A stretch of DNA of 64,000 nucleotides from Hemileia vastatrix (GCA_030280995.1 JASXTE010000008.1:4731001-4795000), one strand, 5' to 3'. Counted from the stretch's first letter, positions 49,021 to 62,000 are shown. A program made the numbers and translations. The notes: generated by a model from the sequence alone, not told the origin.

Positions 49021-50149
49021 TGTCGGTCAGTTGTCTAGAAGAGATAAGAGAAGAGGGAAGAAAAAAGAGGAGGAAAAGAAGGAAATAGTGATTGAGAAAT
49101 AAAAGAAATAAAAATAAATGAAATTATTTAATCTATTGAAGAGAAAGCAACGAAGAGTGATTTGAGAGGTGACACAAGATTGGTTTTATTAATATTAATA
49201 TTATTTCAAGTAAGAGTTCTGCGCGGCAAACACTATGATTACTATCAGACTTAAGGCAACCTTTAAATTGTTATTTAGAATTTTTAATTAGAATGTAATA
49301 CTAATTAAAAATAATAATAAGCGTAATAAAATTATCTTTAAATTTGTTGAGTGTATAGTAAGTGATGAGGCTACAGGGGATTATCCAAGGCCCTTTTATA
49401 GGCAATGGGTCCTCTGAAGCGCCACTATATTTGTAAATACAAGAATTATAATAGGATAAAACAAGTATATCAAAGAGTAAGTGAAACATAACAATGTAGA
49501 GAAAAATATGAAACAAATAATTAAAAACCCCAATTAAGAATCCAATTTTCCCCCCATTAATTCCCAAATCAGTAAGTAAAAATATTGAATAACTAAAAAA
49601 GCCTGGAACATAGGAACTATGAGAAAAATCATTCAAAACAGATGGTACAGTCTGATTTAAGGATTTTTAAGTGAAACAAAAAATATTCTGACACAACAAA
49701 ATATGTAATTTATTTCAATTCAGTATTAATTAGTTTTTCCTGACACAATTATAGGTCAAAAGAAGCGTCATTATTTATTGTTTAATACTATAAAAAGTGA
49801 TATTTAATATATAAATATAAATAATTAATTTAATTATATTATAAGTAAATTTTACACTTATAATTATAATATATGTTTTTAATTAATTAAATATAAATTT
49901 ATTATTATTAAATACATAAAAAATGCGCCATTATTTGTAGAATATAATATATTATGTTAAATTTAAATTTATAAAAAATTTATATAACCAATAAAATTAA
50001 TATAACACTTATATGTAATAAAATACTTATATAATTTTATTATGCAATAAAATATTATTTTATATACATTAAATACAATTCTTACCCCCTCTTTCAGGTC
50101 TTATAAGTTACAAATCATTTACTGGACTCCTGGAATAGCCTGGCTGACA
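49021..50149 (-). repeat. solo LTR of family 1 inside D
   Basis: 1129 bp, minus orientation (TGTCAGCC at 50149, ACCGACA at 49021), flanked by the perfect duplication TATAT (49016-49020 and 50150-50154). TATA-type box present. It splits D's RT between the block ending THMRIY and the following RMPF block. Confidence 0.93.
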
Positions 50150-53031
50150 TATATATTCTCATATGTGTGGTTATTAGTAAGTAATTTTGAGAAATCCTTT
50201 CTACAGGAATCTGGTGGTAACCCTTGTTTCCATCCAGACAGGAAATATATTTTGCTCCTTGTAAAGTAGCATGGATAGAAGCTATCCTAGGTAGAGGGTA
50301 AATATCATCTACAGTGTATGTAATCAGAGCTCTATAATCACCGCATAATCTTGCCTTATCTTTTTCATTAGAGATTAATATTGGTGAAATAACACAATAC
50401 TTGGGTGTTGTGTCTACTTTTTCAACAATACCCATCTCCAACAACATTTTTATATTGTCTTCAATATCATTCCTTTTTCAGGAGATGCTGGGTAAGGGGT
50501 TTTTTTAAGCTGCCAGGAATATTATCCAAGTCACAACTTAAATATATTTTCATCTCATGGTCTTTGACCAATCCTAGTTCATTTGAACCATGGGCATATG
50601 CCATAGGATAAGATTTGATCAATCTCAAAATATTTTCTTCTTCAATTTTTGAGAGTTGAGGACTGAAAGAGGCCTTTTGGATTTCATTGTCCAATTCTAC
50701 CACTTCAGTGGTGGTTCTTCCACTTTTCAGTTGTTCCTCTCTAGGAGAAATGGAATACACCGAATTTTCAGAACATATCTTGAATTTTCTCTTACCATTC
50801 AAACCTATATTGAAGCAATTGTTTTCAGGATCTAGTTTAATGCCAAATTTTGTCAATAAGTCATTTCCAATAATAAACCAATCACTACAATTATTATTAT
50901 CCATTACAACAAATTAACACACTGCTCTTACATATAAATTACTATACTTAAAGAATACAGCAGTTTTGTATTTGCCAATTGGATTTAATACTGAACCAAA
51001 ACCTCTCCAGTTCTTTGTTTCAACAGGTTCTAGTTTTTCCTGGTACTTACTATCAAGTTTCATTAATGTCTTAATTGAAACGACACTCCCTGAAGTCCCA
51101 GTGTCAAGAATGGCATTCATTTCTTTTCCACATATAATAACAGGTGCTCTGATAGGTGTTATTTTGTAAGTATCATGAGTTACATATTTAATTATTTCAG
51201 CGTCCTCAATGGAAGTTAAAGATGTGTCTGTATGAGGTATAGCATCATTCAGGAACATAATATCCTGCTCTAATACAAATATCTCATGTTAATCATCACT
51301 GTAAGATATGTTACTTTTGCAATCCTCACTGGATTCCACATTCTCATCTTCATGATTGCTTGGTTCAGAGTTCTGTGAGGCTTCAATAACATTTATTCCT
51401 ATCTTACACGTGTGACCCTTAACCCAAGATTCATTCCATTTATAACAAGTGTTATTTTCTTGTCTTTTAAGGACAGGGGGAGCTGAAGGTTTTTTCTTCT
51501 TCTCCACTGGAAACTTACTTGTAGTAGGTTTTACTATGTCAACACTTTGTTTGTAACTATTATACTTGGTTTCATATTTGTGGTTTAATAATATTTAATT
51601 GCATATATTAATGAACCCAGAGGTATCTCTGATGGTTTCAGTTCTAGCTACAATAATGTCTCAAACTGATATAGGCAACTTGATTATTATTTTCTCTTTT
51701 CACTCATCATAATCCATTTTTGGATCCATATTTTTCATGATTTTTATTAAATTCATTAAAAAGACCATGGGTTTATCTCCAGAATTTAGATTATATCTGG
51801 CTCTTTCATACAATCTTTGTTGAGTGATTCTGAATTTTGGGCCAACAAATTTCCTTTCAATCAGTGTCTTCCATTCATTCCAAGAGTAGTTAATTCCATC
51901 ACTTAATACAGATTCAAAGCATAATAATCCCACATCTGTAAATAAAGATATTAATTTTGATGTAATTTTTCATCAGGTAATTTGTATGAAAACTTTAAGT
52001 TATCAATTCTTTGAATGAATTTTTGCCAATGAGATTTTGAATCCCCCTCAAAAGAAGGGTACTGATATAACTTAGGCCAGTTCTTTTGGCTAATATTTGC
52101 TTCCCTAACCTGAGGAATATTGAGTAATTCACTTAATTTAGAAAGATGATCATTTTTTTCATCTTTTACTGATTTTATATTCTCAGAGCCCATGACACTA
52201 TGTTCATGTTAAATCATTTGTTTATCATCTGAGTGTTTCATGAAAACTGGCACTTTTTCCACATAAGAGGTATTTATTATACTTTCTCAGTATTTTTCAA
52301 AATGTTTGCTACTTCAATTTCTACTTTTTGTAACCTATCTTTTATTACAGGTACATGAGTCAATGTATCATTTACATTTGAAAAAGACAATTTTACATGT
52401 CCCTATATGGTAGCCATAATATTCTGAGTGTTCTAATTTACTTTCTAAATTTCTAATCTCAGAGTTCAATCTTTTATTTTCATTGGTTAATTCATTATTT
52501 GAATTCTCAATAATTTTTCACCTATTGACTGTTGTACTCAATGATTGTGTGAATTTTAATAATACACTTTCTGTATTATTGTTTGACTCTTTAAAGAACT
52601 CTTCCAATTTTCAATTCTTAATAATAATTTACTTATTATCTTTGATTCCATTGGATTTTCTTTTAAAAAATATTCAATTTTTTCCGTGTCTAACTCAGAA
52701 GACTCATCATCAGGTTCAAGATTTAATTCATTTGGTTCTAATTTTATAATAATAGCATTATCCTGGAAATCAATAAAACTATTTAAATTGTCCTCATTTA
52801 AAGACCAGTTTAACATATTATTATCAAATGAATAATTCTTCAGATCCTCATCAATTATATCTAACAATTCCTTATCAATCTCATTACCTATAAGTAATTC
52901 ATTGTTAGGATGATATAGTTGATCATGAAAAGATGGATGACTTACCAAAGTCTTATCCCACTTCCCCTGCCTCTCCTTGCCTTTCCCCTGTAAGGGTGAC
53001 AGCTGGAGCCCTGCTTTTGAGGAGGGTTGTT

Positions 53032-53482
53032 TTAAATTTGGGCGTACCAATCCCACTTCCATTTTTTGACTGTAATTTTTTGGCCCTCCTCTTGGACTGG
53101 AGGTGTTGCTATGGAATTTTTCGGTGCAACTTTTTGTGGTTGAGCCTTTATATCCACTAGAGCCTGGTTGACTTCTACGAAACCCTGTGCCTCCCTTTTC
53201 TCCAGACTGTTTATCTGGTCTACAATTTTGTTGACTCTTATGGTTAGTGTATTCAGTAGGGTGGAGAGGGAGTGATTTTGCTCTTGTAAAGTGTTTTTGG
53301 TTTTCTTTATAGATACTTGTTTTAAGGGTCTTTCCCTTTCCTCCAAGGAAATTGGTGGGGTGTTATTTATGATTGGAGATTCCTGTTGCTCTATTTAAAT
53401 GTCCTGAAACAGGTCTTTCAGCTCTAGGTCTTAAGTTATAAGGTTTTGCCTTATTACTTACAATTTCATTGTTTTCACACAT
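53032..53482 (-). CDS. putative spliced accessory coiled-coil protein (D)
   Basis: Exon 1 is 53482-53462 (7 codons), ending at a GTAAGT donor. The intron is 53383-53461 (79 nt, acceptor CAACAG). Exon 2 is 53382-53032, for about 123 residues. Exon 2 has a basic start, a coiled coil (LQEQNHSLSTLLNTLTIR and VNKIVDQINSLEKREA), a proline-containing linker, and KKWKWDWYAQI at the end. Without splicing the gag frame meets TAA after about 39 codons. The organisation matches E1 and E3, where the product is longer. Only the coiled-coil type and the WKWD motif are shared, which argues for a conserved role beyond chance. Confidence 0.5.
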
Positions 53483-54143
53483 ATTTTACGTGGAATTTAT
53501 TTTTAAAAAACTTAAATTTAGATATGAAACTTCAATGAAGGAGCTTTATCAGTATTTTTCAATACCTGAAGACAATTATATTGCTTAATTATAGGTATGA
53601 AGTAAATTTCTAAGTTCCAAAAGTCAAATATGCTTTTATGTGGTCACTTGATCTAACTGGTATACAATATGTAGCTGTGTTTTTATATTTAAAAAATAAA
53701 ATTTGTCAGTAAGATTCTTTCTAAATATTAAATGAATTTTACAAAACAATGAAAGGGGATTAAGAGTCCTGTAAAAATAAAACAATTAATCAGTTTAATT
53801 GGTTATCATCTGCAAAGATTATAAATTTAATTGGTCTATTGACAGACTCCCACTAAGAAAAATTTTATGTTAAATTAGTGGTAAAAAAATTTATCTGAAA
53901 ATATCAAAAATTTAATTGGTCTATTTACAGACTCACTAGTAACAATTATATGTTAAATTAGTGGTAAAATTGTTGATTCAATATCACGATTTTATCATAT
54001 AACAGGGCTTCTTTTCCTGAAATCACTATATAAGTGACCCCAACCTGTTGTTATTATCCAAATATTTCTATAGGGATATTATTTACTTGTATCCTCTTTT
54101 TTTAATTTTTTACTTACTGGAAGATAACCAACAGAATTCTTGA
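53483..54143 (-). other. leader of D with an 85-bp tandem repeat
   Basis: AT-rich leader. TTTAATTGGTCTATT plus following sequence occurs at 53826 and 53911, an 85-bp period, with ATGTTAAATTAGTGGTAAA in both copies. No gene. Confidence 0.6.
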
Positions 54144-54156
54144 GGAAAGGTCCCCA
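54144..54156 (-). other. candidate primer-binding site (D)
   Basis: TGGGGACCTTTCC on the minus strand, 2 nt from the LTR end, matching E1 at the same offset. Confidence 0.6.
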
Positions 54157-54158
54157 AT

Positions 54159-55043
54159 TGTGAGGCTGAGTTTAAGTACAGAGACGTGAACTAGCTTTAA
54201 TATTCAGTTGTCTAGATGATTTTCATGGTCCTATATGAATACTGTAGTACAAATCCCATAAGAAAACTATAACTCAATATAAGGGTCTCAGTAATTATAA
54301 TCTCACTAATTATATATGGCTTACAATCTTTATAGTTGATAGAAAAATAGATTTAATAAATTCAGATACTATTCAAAGACTTTTATAAGTACTATTGATA
54401 TGTATTGTAATTGTATTGGCTATATGTTTAGATTTTAATGATAAAGAATGCAGAAAACAAGACCCAAAACCTCCTCCTTTTATACACAATAAGTTCCCCA
54501 ATGAATCACTTGATTTACCAGTCCTATACACATTTAATGACGCCTCCATTGAACTAATAGACATTTCCATCAACATCTTAAGTGACCTATAACATAATTA
54601 GAAGTATATCACCCGCCAATATCCTGTAATAATAGTGAAAATCCATCAAAATTAAAGAATAAGTAAAAAGGAGAGTATATGCATATTATACATCAATATA
54701 AAAGACTAAAGAGGAAATATTAAGGTTAATAAGAGCTTAATAATAAGGGGGATTCATTGTAGATATGATGGGGGTAATCCTGAAATTATACTACGTGAAA
54801 TTCCCATTCAAAAATGACCAAAATTGACTGAGAAACCATCTAGAAACCCAAAAATGGGTGTGAGATGTGGGGTAACTACATGAAGTCCTTGGCCGGCACT
54901 TGCATGGGTAAATCCTTGACTAATTTTAGGCAAATTTAAGCTTGGTAGTGAAATAAGGTGCCAATAGTGAGGTTATTAATGAAATTAGTGCATATAAAGA
55001 GGGTCAATGCGTTATTAATTAAGCTAGGACACTAAATAAGCGC
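54159..55043 (-). repeat. partial 5' LTR of D (family 2)
   Basis: Ends AGCCTCACA at 54159 and matches the solo LTR from 23751 back to about 22858. TATA-type box at 54477-54484. It stops in ...AAATAAGCGC, immediately before the family-3 LTR. Confidence 0.82.
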
Positions 55044-56137
55044 TGTGGTCTTCCAACATTGGCAGGGGCCTTTGTTGTGTGATTTGGCGCTGTTTGTTCA
55101 TGTCTTAATTGACATCTGTTAAGGGATTTGGTATTTTTCTGGTTTTATTCCGTGGATATTGGGTCTGCGGGTATGTGGGTACTATCATTGGATAGCCCTG
55201 GTTTTTCTCTATATTTTACATCTTGTAAACATTTTTCATATTCTGAGTTTTAAGGGGTCATTTCCTCATTTTTCATTTATAAAAGATTGCTGTTTAATTT
55301 TGTTTTTCGTGTTTTAGGGGCTAACCCTAAGTCTTAGGGTTAAGTGCTTAGTACCATTTGATAGAGCTAATTTTTCTCTATATTTCATGTCTCAATGTTG
55401 TTATAGTGAAATTCCGTGTTTTAAAGGTTTTAGTAGTTGTAGCTAATTTTTCTAAGTAGATTAGTGGTTTTTATTGGTTTTCTGGCTTCAGGGAGGCCGG
55501 GCCGCTTCAGGCGGCATCTCCGACGTCGGGCGGCCCACCCGCCTCTGTTTTAGGAGGTTGGGGAGCGCTCCAGGAGAGTTTTTTATGCAATCTGGCAGGT
55601 ACAGGCGCCAGATTGGTGTGTGCGCATGGGCTCTTAGTTAGTGGTCTGTGTCTACATAGTGAATAAGACAGTTTGGGGCAACCTTAATCATCATACAACC
55701 ATCCGGAGGTGATCTCATTGTTCCTCACTCAGTTTTCACTGTTTTCTGGCCACAATTGGCTGTGTTTGTTGCAAGTGAGTTCTTCATTTAACTTAACTAT
55801 AGCAACTGTTTTCTCTGTTATAGTCTTGCAAGCTATAGCAAGTATTATTGCTGTCTCTGGTGTGGATTTGCAGCCTACATCAAGTATCTTTGCTGTCTCT
55901 GGTGTGGACTTTGTTCCGCATTTCAGTTCTTTGGTCTGGTAGTCTATCTGGTGACTACTTTCTTGGCTCATCAAGCAGTCAAGTGTGTTTAAAAGGGGTC
56001 TTTAGCAAAACAGGAACCAACTTACTTTAGAAAGTAAATCTCACTCTATTTTTCTAAAGGGACAGGGGATTTTCTCTCTGGTTTTTCTCCAACTCCCTTG
56101 GTCAACGCCTATAGCTAGTACTATAGGATTGTCTACA
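55044..56137 (+). repeat. 5' LTR of family 3
   Basis: From TGTGGTC to GTCTACA, 1094 bp, placed by the break in D's LTR on the left and the primer-binding site 4 nt to the right. TATAAAAG at 55278-55285. A GC-rich fold (GGCCGGGCCGC...GGGCGGCCC) lies at about 55493-55530. The start is inferred, since no second LTR is available to confirm it. Confidence 0.7.
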
Positions 56138-56141
56138 TTTC

Positions 56142-56158
56142 TGGCGCCCAACGTGGGG
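56142..56158 (+). other. primer-binding site (family 3)
   Basis: TGGCGCCCAACGTGGGG, a classic tRNA-primer site sequence, 4 nt after the LTR end. Confidence 0.85.
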
Positions 56159-56231
56159 GTTAGAACTTGCTAGTTCTTTGGAATCTTTGTTTTCTTTGGT
56201 TGGCTCTTTTTGGTTTTTTTGGTCAGGAGGA

Positions 56232-58612
56232 ATGGCTTCTGGTTCTGCTATTCCTGTAGTGACTGTAAGTGGGGGGGATGGTCCTCCTTCTGTGATGTTT
56301 AGGGAGTGTGTGAGGATTAAAACTTGGGATTGCACCAATTTTAATGGGGAGGATGTCAAGTGGTTTCTAGAGAAGTATGAAACTGCTGCTGGAGTGGATG
56401 GTGCTTCCTACCTGGACATGGTGAAGCAGATTATCTTCTTCATTGGGGATAGGTCAGTGGAGAAGGAGATTGTGGCCATGTCTGGCTACAAGAAGAGGGA
56501 TTGGATATTGTTGTGTAGGGAAATGGTGGATAGATGGGGTGTCAGGTTCACTATGGTGGATCTGAACAAGGTTGTCAGTGAATGGCAATCTTATGGTGGT
56601 GTTGGTAACTTACATAATTACAGGAAGTTTCTGCTACAGTTTGATCCTGTGGTGGTATATTTGGTGGAAGTGAAGGAGCTGGCACATGAAAATGCTTCCA
56701 AAGATGTTTTTTGGTCTGCCCTGGCTAGAGATGTCAGGATGGATGTTTTGAAGGAGTTGTCAAGAAAGGAATTGATGAAAACTCTTTCTAATGGGGACCA
56801 GAAGTTGCCTGCCTTGGATAAGGTGAAGGAGGCTGTTGAGGCCCATTTAAAGTTATTGGCAGTGGACACCTATCAGGAGGGGTGTGCCAAGTATGTCAGC
56901 AAAGTCAGTGAGGCTTTGGCTGAAGAGGAAGTTAGGGAGAAGAGGGAGGAGAAGAATTTGGTGCAGGTTCCCAAACAGGAGAGGGACCCAATGGTGGAGC
57001 AGCTGGCTGATCTGACAAAACAGCTGCACATTTTTGTCCAGGAGGCCAAGAAGGTTAATAAGGCACCTTCTCAGCCAAGAGATTTTGAAAGAAGGTCTGG
57101 TAGGAGTGATCCTTGGGTTTGCTCTTATTGCAGTAGGAGGGGGCACAGGTCCAATGATTGTTGGGCACTGAACAGAGATGTGTCTGAAGGAAAAGTGGAG
57201 TTTGATGGCAGAGTTTTTAAGTTCCCTGAAGGTTCTTTTGTGAACCCAGTGAGGGGCAGGCTCCTGTTGATTTGGTCAGGAGAAGGGGTGGTCTCAATCA
57301 AAGGAGGCCAAGGTTTGAGGAGATTCCTGATCAGTGGAAGCCTTCTGTTAAGGTAGATGAGGACGTCAAGGGAAAGGGGAAGGAGGTCAATAAGGTCTCT
57401 TTTTCTACTTCCTTTGGTGGTTTGGAGTTGTATTCTTGTGGTGGACAGTCAAGTGGTGAATGCTTGGCTGGTGTTTATGATGTGGAAGCAGGGAAGGTTG
57501 GTAGGCCTAAGAGCAGTTCTCAGGCCCAACCAAAGCCAAAGGCGTCAAAGGGTGATCCTAAGCTGAGTGCAGCTAGGAAAAGGTACAGCAAAGAGGAGCT
57601 GTACAAGATGCAGAAGGGTATGGCTGACATGGGCCCCCCTAGTTTTGGTGCATTGGACCTGAATGGTGAGCCAATGCCAATGGAGGTGGATTCTGACTCT
57701 GAGGAGGATGTCCCTTTGGCTTCATTGACAAAGCTTGTTGGAGTCAGAGGTTCTGGTGAGGGATCTGGTTTGGTTCCTGTTAATGGTAAATCTGTTGGTG
57801 GTGCTGGTCCTCAAGAATCTTCTAGGACCTAGGTGGTGAAGCAAAGAGCTCACTTTGAGAGGCCAGTAGTTTCTGGTCAAGTTAATGTTATGGACTCTGT
57901 CCTGGAAAGGATGAACCAGGGTCAGGTTTCCCTATCTTATGGGGAATTGTATGCTATCAGTCCAGGGTTGGCTGATAGGCAGAAGAAGTTGTTGACCAGG
58001 AGAAGAGTTTCTTCTGGTGAGGTAGAATACATTTTTGATTCTGCTGAAAAGTTTGGTGAGGGGTTGGAAACTCATTTTTCTGCTCCTCTGGGATATGTCA
58101 ATGTCACTCTGAATGGCAGAGAGGTAAGGGCATTGGTGGATTCAGGTTCTCAGATAAACCTGATTTCTTTGTTTGAGGCAACTCATATGGGCCTCCCCAT
58201 CAAAACTGATATTGGTGGAAATTTGAGAGGGATCGGTGGCCATGTCACTGAATTGGTTGGAAATTCAGAGTTTGTGAAGTTAGATGTTGGAGAAGCCTCA
58301 GGGAAGGTTCATTTTTACATTGCTAAAGGTAATGTAAAAGCAGTTTTGGGTGGGCCATTCTTGATGGATTTTCAGGAAAGAATTGGTTATCAACTTGATT
58401 TGGGAATCAGTTTGGAGTTGACCGGTGAAGACAAAAGGAGGCTTCACATGAGTTTATCACCCCCTGGAGAGGATGGTTGGGAGACTAGGCCTGGTTTATC
58501 TTCAATGTGCCAGTGCATGGACTTCTGCAGGAGAAGGAAGGAAGTGGGTGCTTCCTCTGGTTTTTTGGAGTGCGGCTCAGGCTCTATTGAGAGTCTGTCT
58601 TTTTTAGAGTAA
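56232..58612 (+). pseudogene. Gag and protease region of family 3, broken
   Basis: Likely start MASGSAIP at 56232; an earlier ATG exists at 56178. Gag (to about 57250) ends with a zinc knuckle CSYCSRRGHRSNDC (about 57118-57160, CX2CX4HX4C). A frameshift near 57255 moves the reading to the frame containing RFEEIPDQWKP, and TAG at 57830-57832 interrupts it again. The protease has VNVTLNGREVRALVDSGSQ (about 58096-58150; D-S-G catalytic triad) and a second conserved strand, AVLGGPFLMDF. The frame closes at 58612. Retroviral-type capsid/nucleocapsid and protease functions are expected in intact relatives. Confidence 0.8.
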
Positions 58613-59044
58613 GGAGGGCTGATCACCCTAGTGCTACAATCTCTCCCCGAGATGAGGAAATCCCAGGTTGTAGTAGGTCAGCTCCCTTGGAGATATACCA
58701 AGTGGATTTTCAACTTTCTCTTTTTAATGTTTCTCTTCTCTGAAAGTATTAATCAAGTTTTTTATCAAGTCTCTTTTCTCTCTCAAGATTCTTAATTATT
58801 TTTAATTCAAGTTTAAAGAAGAAGATTGGTTATATATCTTTATTGAAAGATATGCGGAAAAGTTTTGGGGCGGTTATATTGGGGTCTAAAAGTAAGTCCT
58901 CCCAATTGTGCACCGCTAGGGTTTCTTCTACACCTTTCAAAAACATTACCTGGGCCACACCTGTGAGCATTGGGGAAACCCCTGGTTATTTTTGTAGGAC
59001 AGAAGAAAACTCAAGAAAAGAAGATAAAAATTTCAAGATAATTC
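58613..59044 (+). other. non-coding insert between protease and RT, with repeats
   Basis: Contains the first copy (about 58850-59000) of a ~150-bp direct repeat whose second copy is at about 59303-59452 inside the next frame (CGGAAAAGTTTTGG, CCAATTGTGCACCGCTAGGG and CACCTTTCAAAAACATTACC shared). A weak member of the CTCC...GAGG stem-loop series is near 58643-58658. Confidence 0.65.
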
Positions 59045-62000
59045 ATGGAAATCAAGAAAAATTATCTGAAGATAATGAAGAAAGAAGATGCAAAATATTT
59101 TTGTGAAGATCGTCAAGATCTATTTTTGGGCCTCCAGCATGAGGTTAAACTGCAGAAAATTTTGAAGAAAGAAGATCATCAAGATCAATTTTTGGACCTC
59201 CAGCATGAGGATAAACTGCACAATTTTAGAAGATGTGATTCAGAAGATGAATCAAGATTTGAAGATTTGGAAGTTGGAAGTGAGGATGAAGATGTGGAAT
59301 TGCGGAAAAGTTTTGGAGTGGTGAGATTGGGGTGTAAAAGTAAGTCCTCCCAATTGTGCACCGCTAGGGTTTTTTCTACACCTTTCAAAAACATTACCTT
59401 GGCCACACATGTGAGCAATGGGGAAACCCTTGGTTTTTGTTCCAGGTCTGGTGGTGAAGATTTCCTGAAGATCACTCAAGTTGAAAGTGGAGCGGCAAAG
59501 TATAAGAAGGTAGCGCAGAAGATTAGGCCTGTCAATGAGCCTATGCCTGTGGGTTTGAATCCGCCTTTGAAGAGACCTCCTTTGTCAAGAGATCCGTACT
59601 GTACTCCTTTGGTGAAGAATCCTCCAGAATTTATAGAGACGGCGAGGGTGACCGTGGAAAGATTGAAAGTTGTTAATTTTGGTCCTGATGGGTGGTTGTC
59701 TGAGGAAGAAAAGAAGTTGTTGTTGCATGTTATTGTGCTAAGGGAAAAAGCGGTGGCATTTGTTGAGGAGGAAAGGGGTGTATTGAAGCACTCTTATGGG
59801 GAACCTTACTTGATTCCTGTTGTTTGTCATGAACCTTGGAAAATCAAACCTATTCCGATTCTAGCTGCTATTAGAGAGGATTTTGTAGAGATTGTTAGGG
59901 AAAGAGTCAGGACTGGGTTATATGAACAATCAACATCTAGTTACTCAAGTCCGGTGTTCTCTGTAAAGAAGCAGAATGGAAAGTTGAGGGTGGTTCATGA
60001 TCTTAGAGCCTAGAATAGAGTCACTATCAAGAAAGCTGGTATGCTGCCAAGTGCAGAGGATTTTGTTGAAGATTTTGCTGGAAGGGTGTGTTATGGCTTG
60101 GGTGATATTATTGCTGCTAGTGCTGTTTTATCTCAGGAGGATAAGACGGGGAGGGTTAGGCCAGTAAAGTATGAGTCTGTGGTGTTTAATGAGGTGGAAT
60201 ATAGGTATTCTCAACCTAAGTTGGAATTGTGTGGCGTAGCTAAAATTTTAAAGAAGCTACAGACGTTTTTGTGGGGGCAGCATTTTGAGCTGCAGGTGGA
60301 TGCAAAATCTTTGGTTCAGATGATCAATACACCTAGTCTTCCAAATGCTCCAATGACCAGGTGGGTGGCATTAATTCAACATCTTTCTTTTGACCTTGTA
60401 CACAAACCAGGTAAAACTTTTACTATGCTTGATGGGTTATCAAGGAGGCCACCTACAGATGAGGATTCTGATTCTGAAGAGTTTGACAAAGATGTTCCAG
60501 TGATTAGGGCCAGCACAAAGGGTGCTGAGGATTTTTCTTTCCTCCCCCATGAGGCTAAACTGGATGATTGTTCTGACCTCCCCTAAGAGGTTAAACTGGC
60601 TGGATCTGATCTTGATTCTGGTGATCAGGATGTTTTTGTTGATGAAGATGGAGTTGTTGTTTGGTACAGCTCAAAATTGGAAAAGGGTGTTTTTGTTAGT
60701 GAACTGGATTCTCACAAGGTTCAGTGGAAAGAGAAGGACATGCCAAAATTTAAGGATTGGTGTCCTGGTTGGGCTGCACAATTGGCCCATGTTCACACTG
60801 GTGATTTTGATGACAGAGTTGTACCCTTGGATGTTGTTTTGTTGGATTTTGAAGATGAGACATGGGGTCAATCTGGGTTTTATTTTATTTTGGTGGAATA
60901 TCTGTTGACCTTGGAGAGGCCAGATAGTTGTGATGATGATACTTGGTTGGCAATCAAGAAGAAGAGTCCTAGATTTTATGTGTCAGGAAGGCGCTTGATG
61001 AGAAGGAGACATCCTAATCCTCAAGTGGTGGTGACTCATAAGAAGGGTCAAGAATTGGTTTTGAAGTCTTTGCATGAATACCTTGGTCATAGAGGCTTTG
61101 GGGAGACTTATAGAAGAGTAGCAGACAGATTTTGGTGGCCGGGTATGAAGTTGGCTGTGCAGGGTTGGGTTCAATCTTGTGAAGAATGTCAAAGAAGAAG
61201 TCACTTGAAACCTAAAGAGGTGGGCCGTGCTACTGGTGAATCAACTGTTTTTGGAAGGGTCAGTCTGGATGCTGTCCATATTAAAGAGGGCAGGTATAAA
61301 TACTTGATTGTTGCTAGGGATGATTTGTCTGGTTGGGTTGAGGCAGTGCCTCTGGTTAATTTGACTGCCAAGAATGTGGCAGACTTTTTGAAGAAGGAGT
61401 GGATTTATAGGTATGGGTTGATGAAGTTGGTGACTGTTGATGGTGGGCCAGAGTTTGGGGCCAAATTTAAAGAAGCTGTGGCTAGTGTTGGTTCTAAAGT
61501 TAGAGTGGCTACACCTTATTATCCTGAAGCTGAAGGCATGGTTGAAAGAGGCCATCAAGTTATCAAGAATGCTTTGGTGAAGATGTGCGGAGATAGTGCC
61601 AAAAAGTGGAGGCATTATTTACGCTTGGTTTTATTTGCTGATAGGGTCACTGTGAAGAGGACAACTGGCTATTCTCCTTATGAGTTAATGTTTGGTCAGA
61701 AAGCTGTTCTACCAGTGGACTTGGAAGCTGTCTCTTATCTTGGAATTGATTGGATGACGTGCACTCAACAGAAGATTTGCTCTGTGCCAGGATGCAACAG
61801 TTGGAATGTAGAGAGGAATGTCAGGAGAAGGCATACTCTAGAATGATGAAGATTAGGAATCAATCAGTCAGGTAATGGGACAAGAAGTTAGCTCATAGAC
61901 TAAGGAATCCCTTGAAACCTGGTTGTCTGGTTTTGGTGTATAATAGAAGTTTGGAGAGTCAGTGGGGCAAAATGTTTGCTGACAGATGGAATGGACCTTA

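Larger units (their letters stand above)
46630..53482 (-). pseudogene. Gag-Pol polyprotein with chromodomain, broken (D)
   Basis: From ATG at 53482, pieces in several frames follow the family-1 order: gag N-terminal segment with MEVGL (53062-52556), gag core (52193-51700), zinc knuckle reading CYKW...GHTC with the second Cys lost (about 51450), aspartic protease with DTG (about 51100), RT N-terminal half (50447-50150), then the solo LTR insertion. RT resumes with YIDD (about 48915-48900), RNase H with YTDASFTG (about 48470), the rest of RNase H and the integrase finger (48318-47590), the integrase core with SERDPKF and HHPQTDG (47479-47201), and integrase C-terminus plus chromodomain (47154-46630). 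Many stops and frameshifts make it non-functional. Confidence 0.88.
45900..55043 (-). mobile_element. Ty3/gypsy family 2 chromodomain element D, decayed and interrupted
   Basis: Minus-strand element with a partial 5' LTR (55043-54159), a primer-binding site, a leader, gag, pol with chromodomain, a polypurine tract and a partial 3' LTR (46452 to about 45900). Its proteins are clearly related to family 1, but its LTR is different. A family-1 solo LTR sits inside RT (49021-50149). On the right, the 5' LTR is cut exactly where the family-3 LTR begins. The left truncation is next to the satellite flank. Confidence 0.88.
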
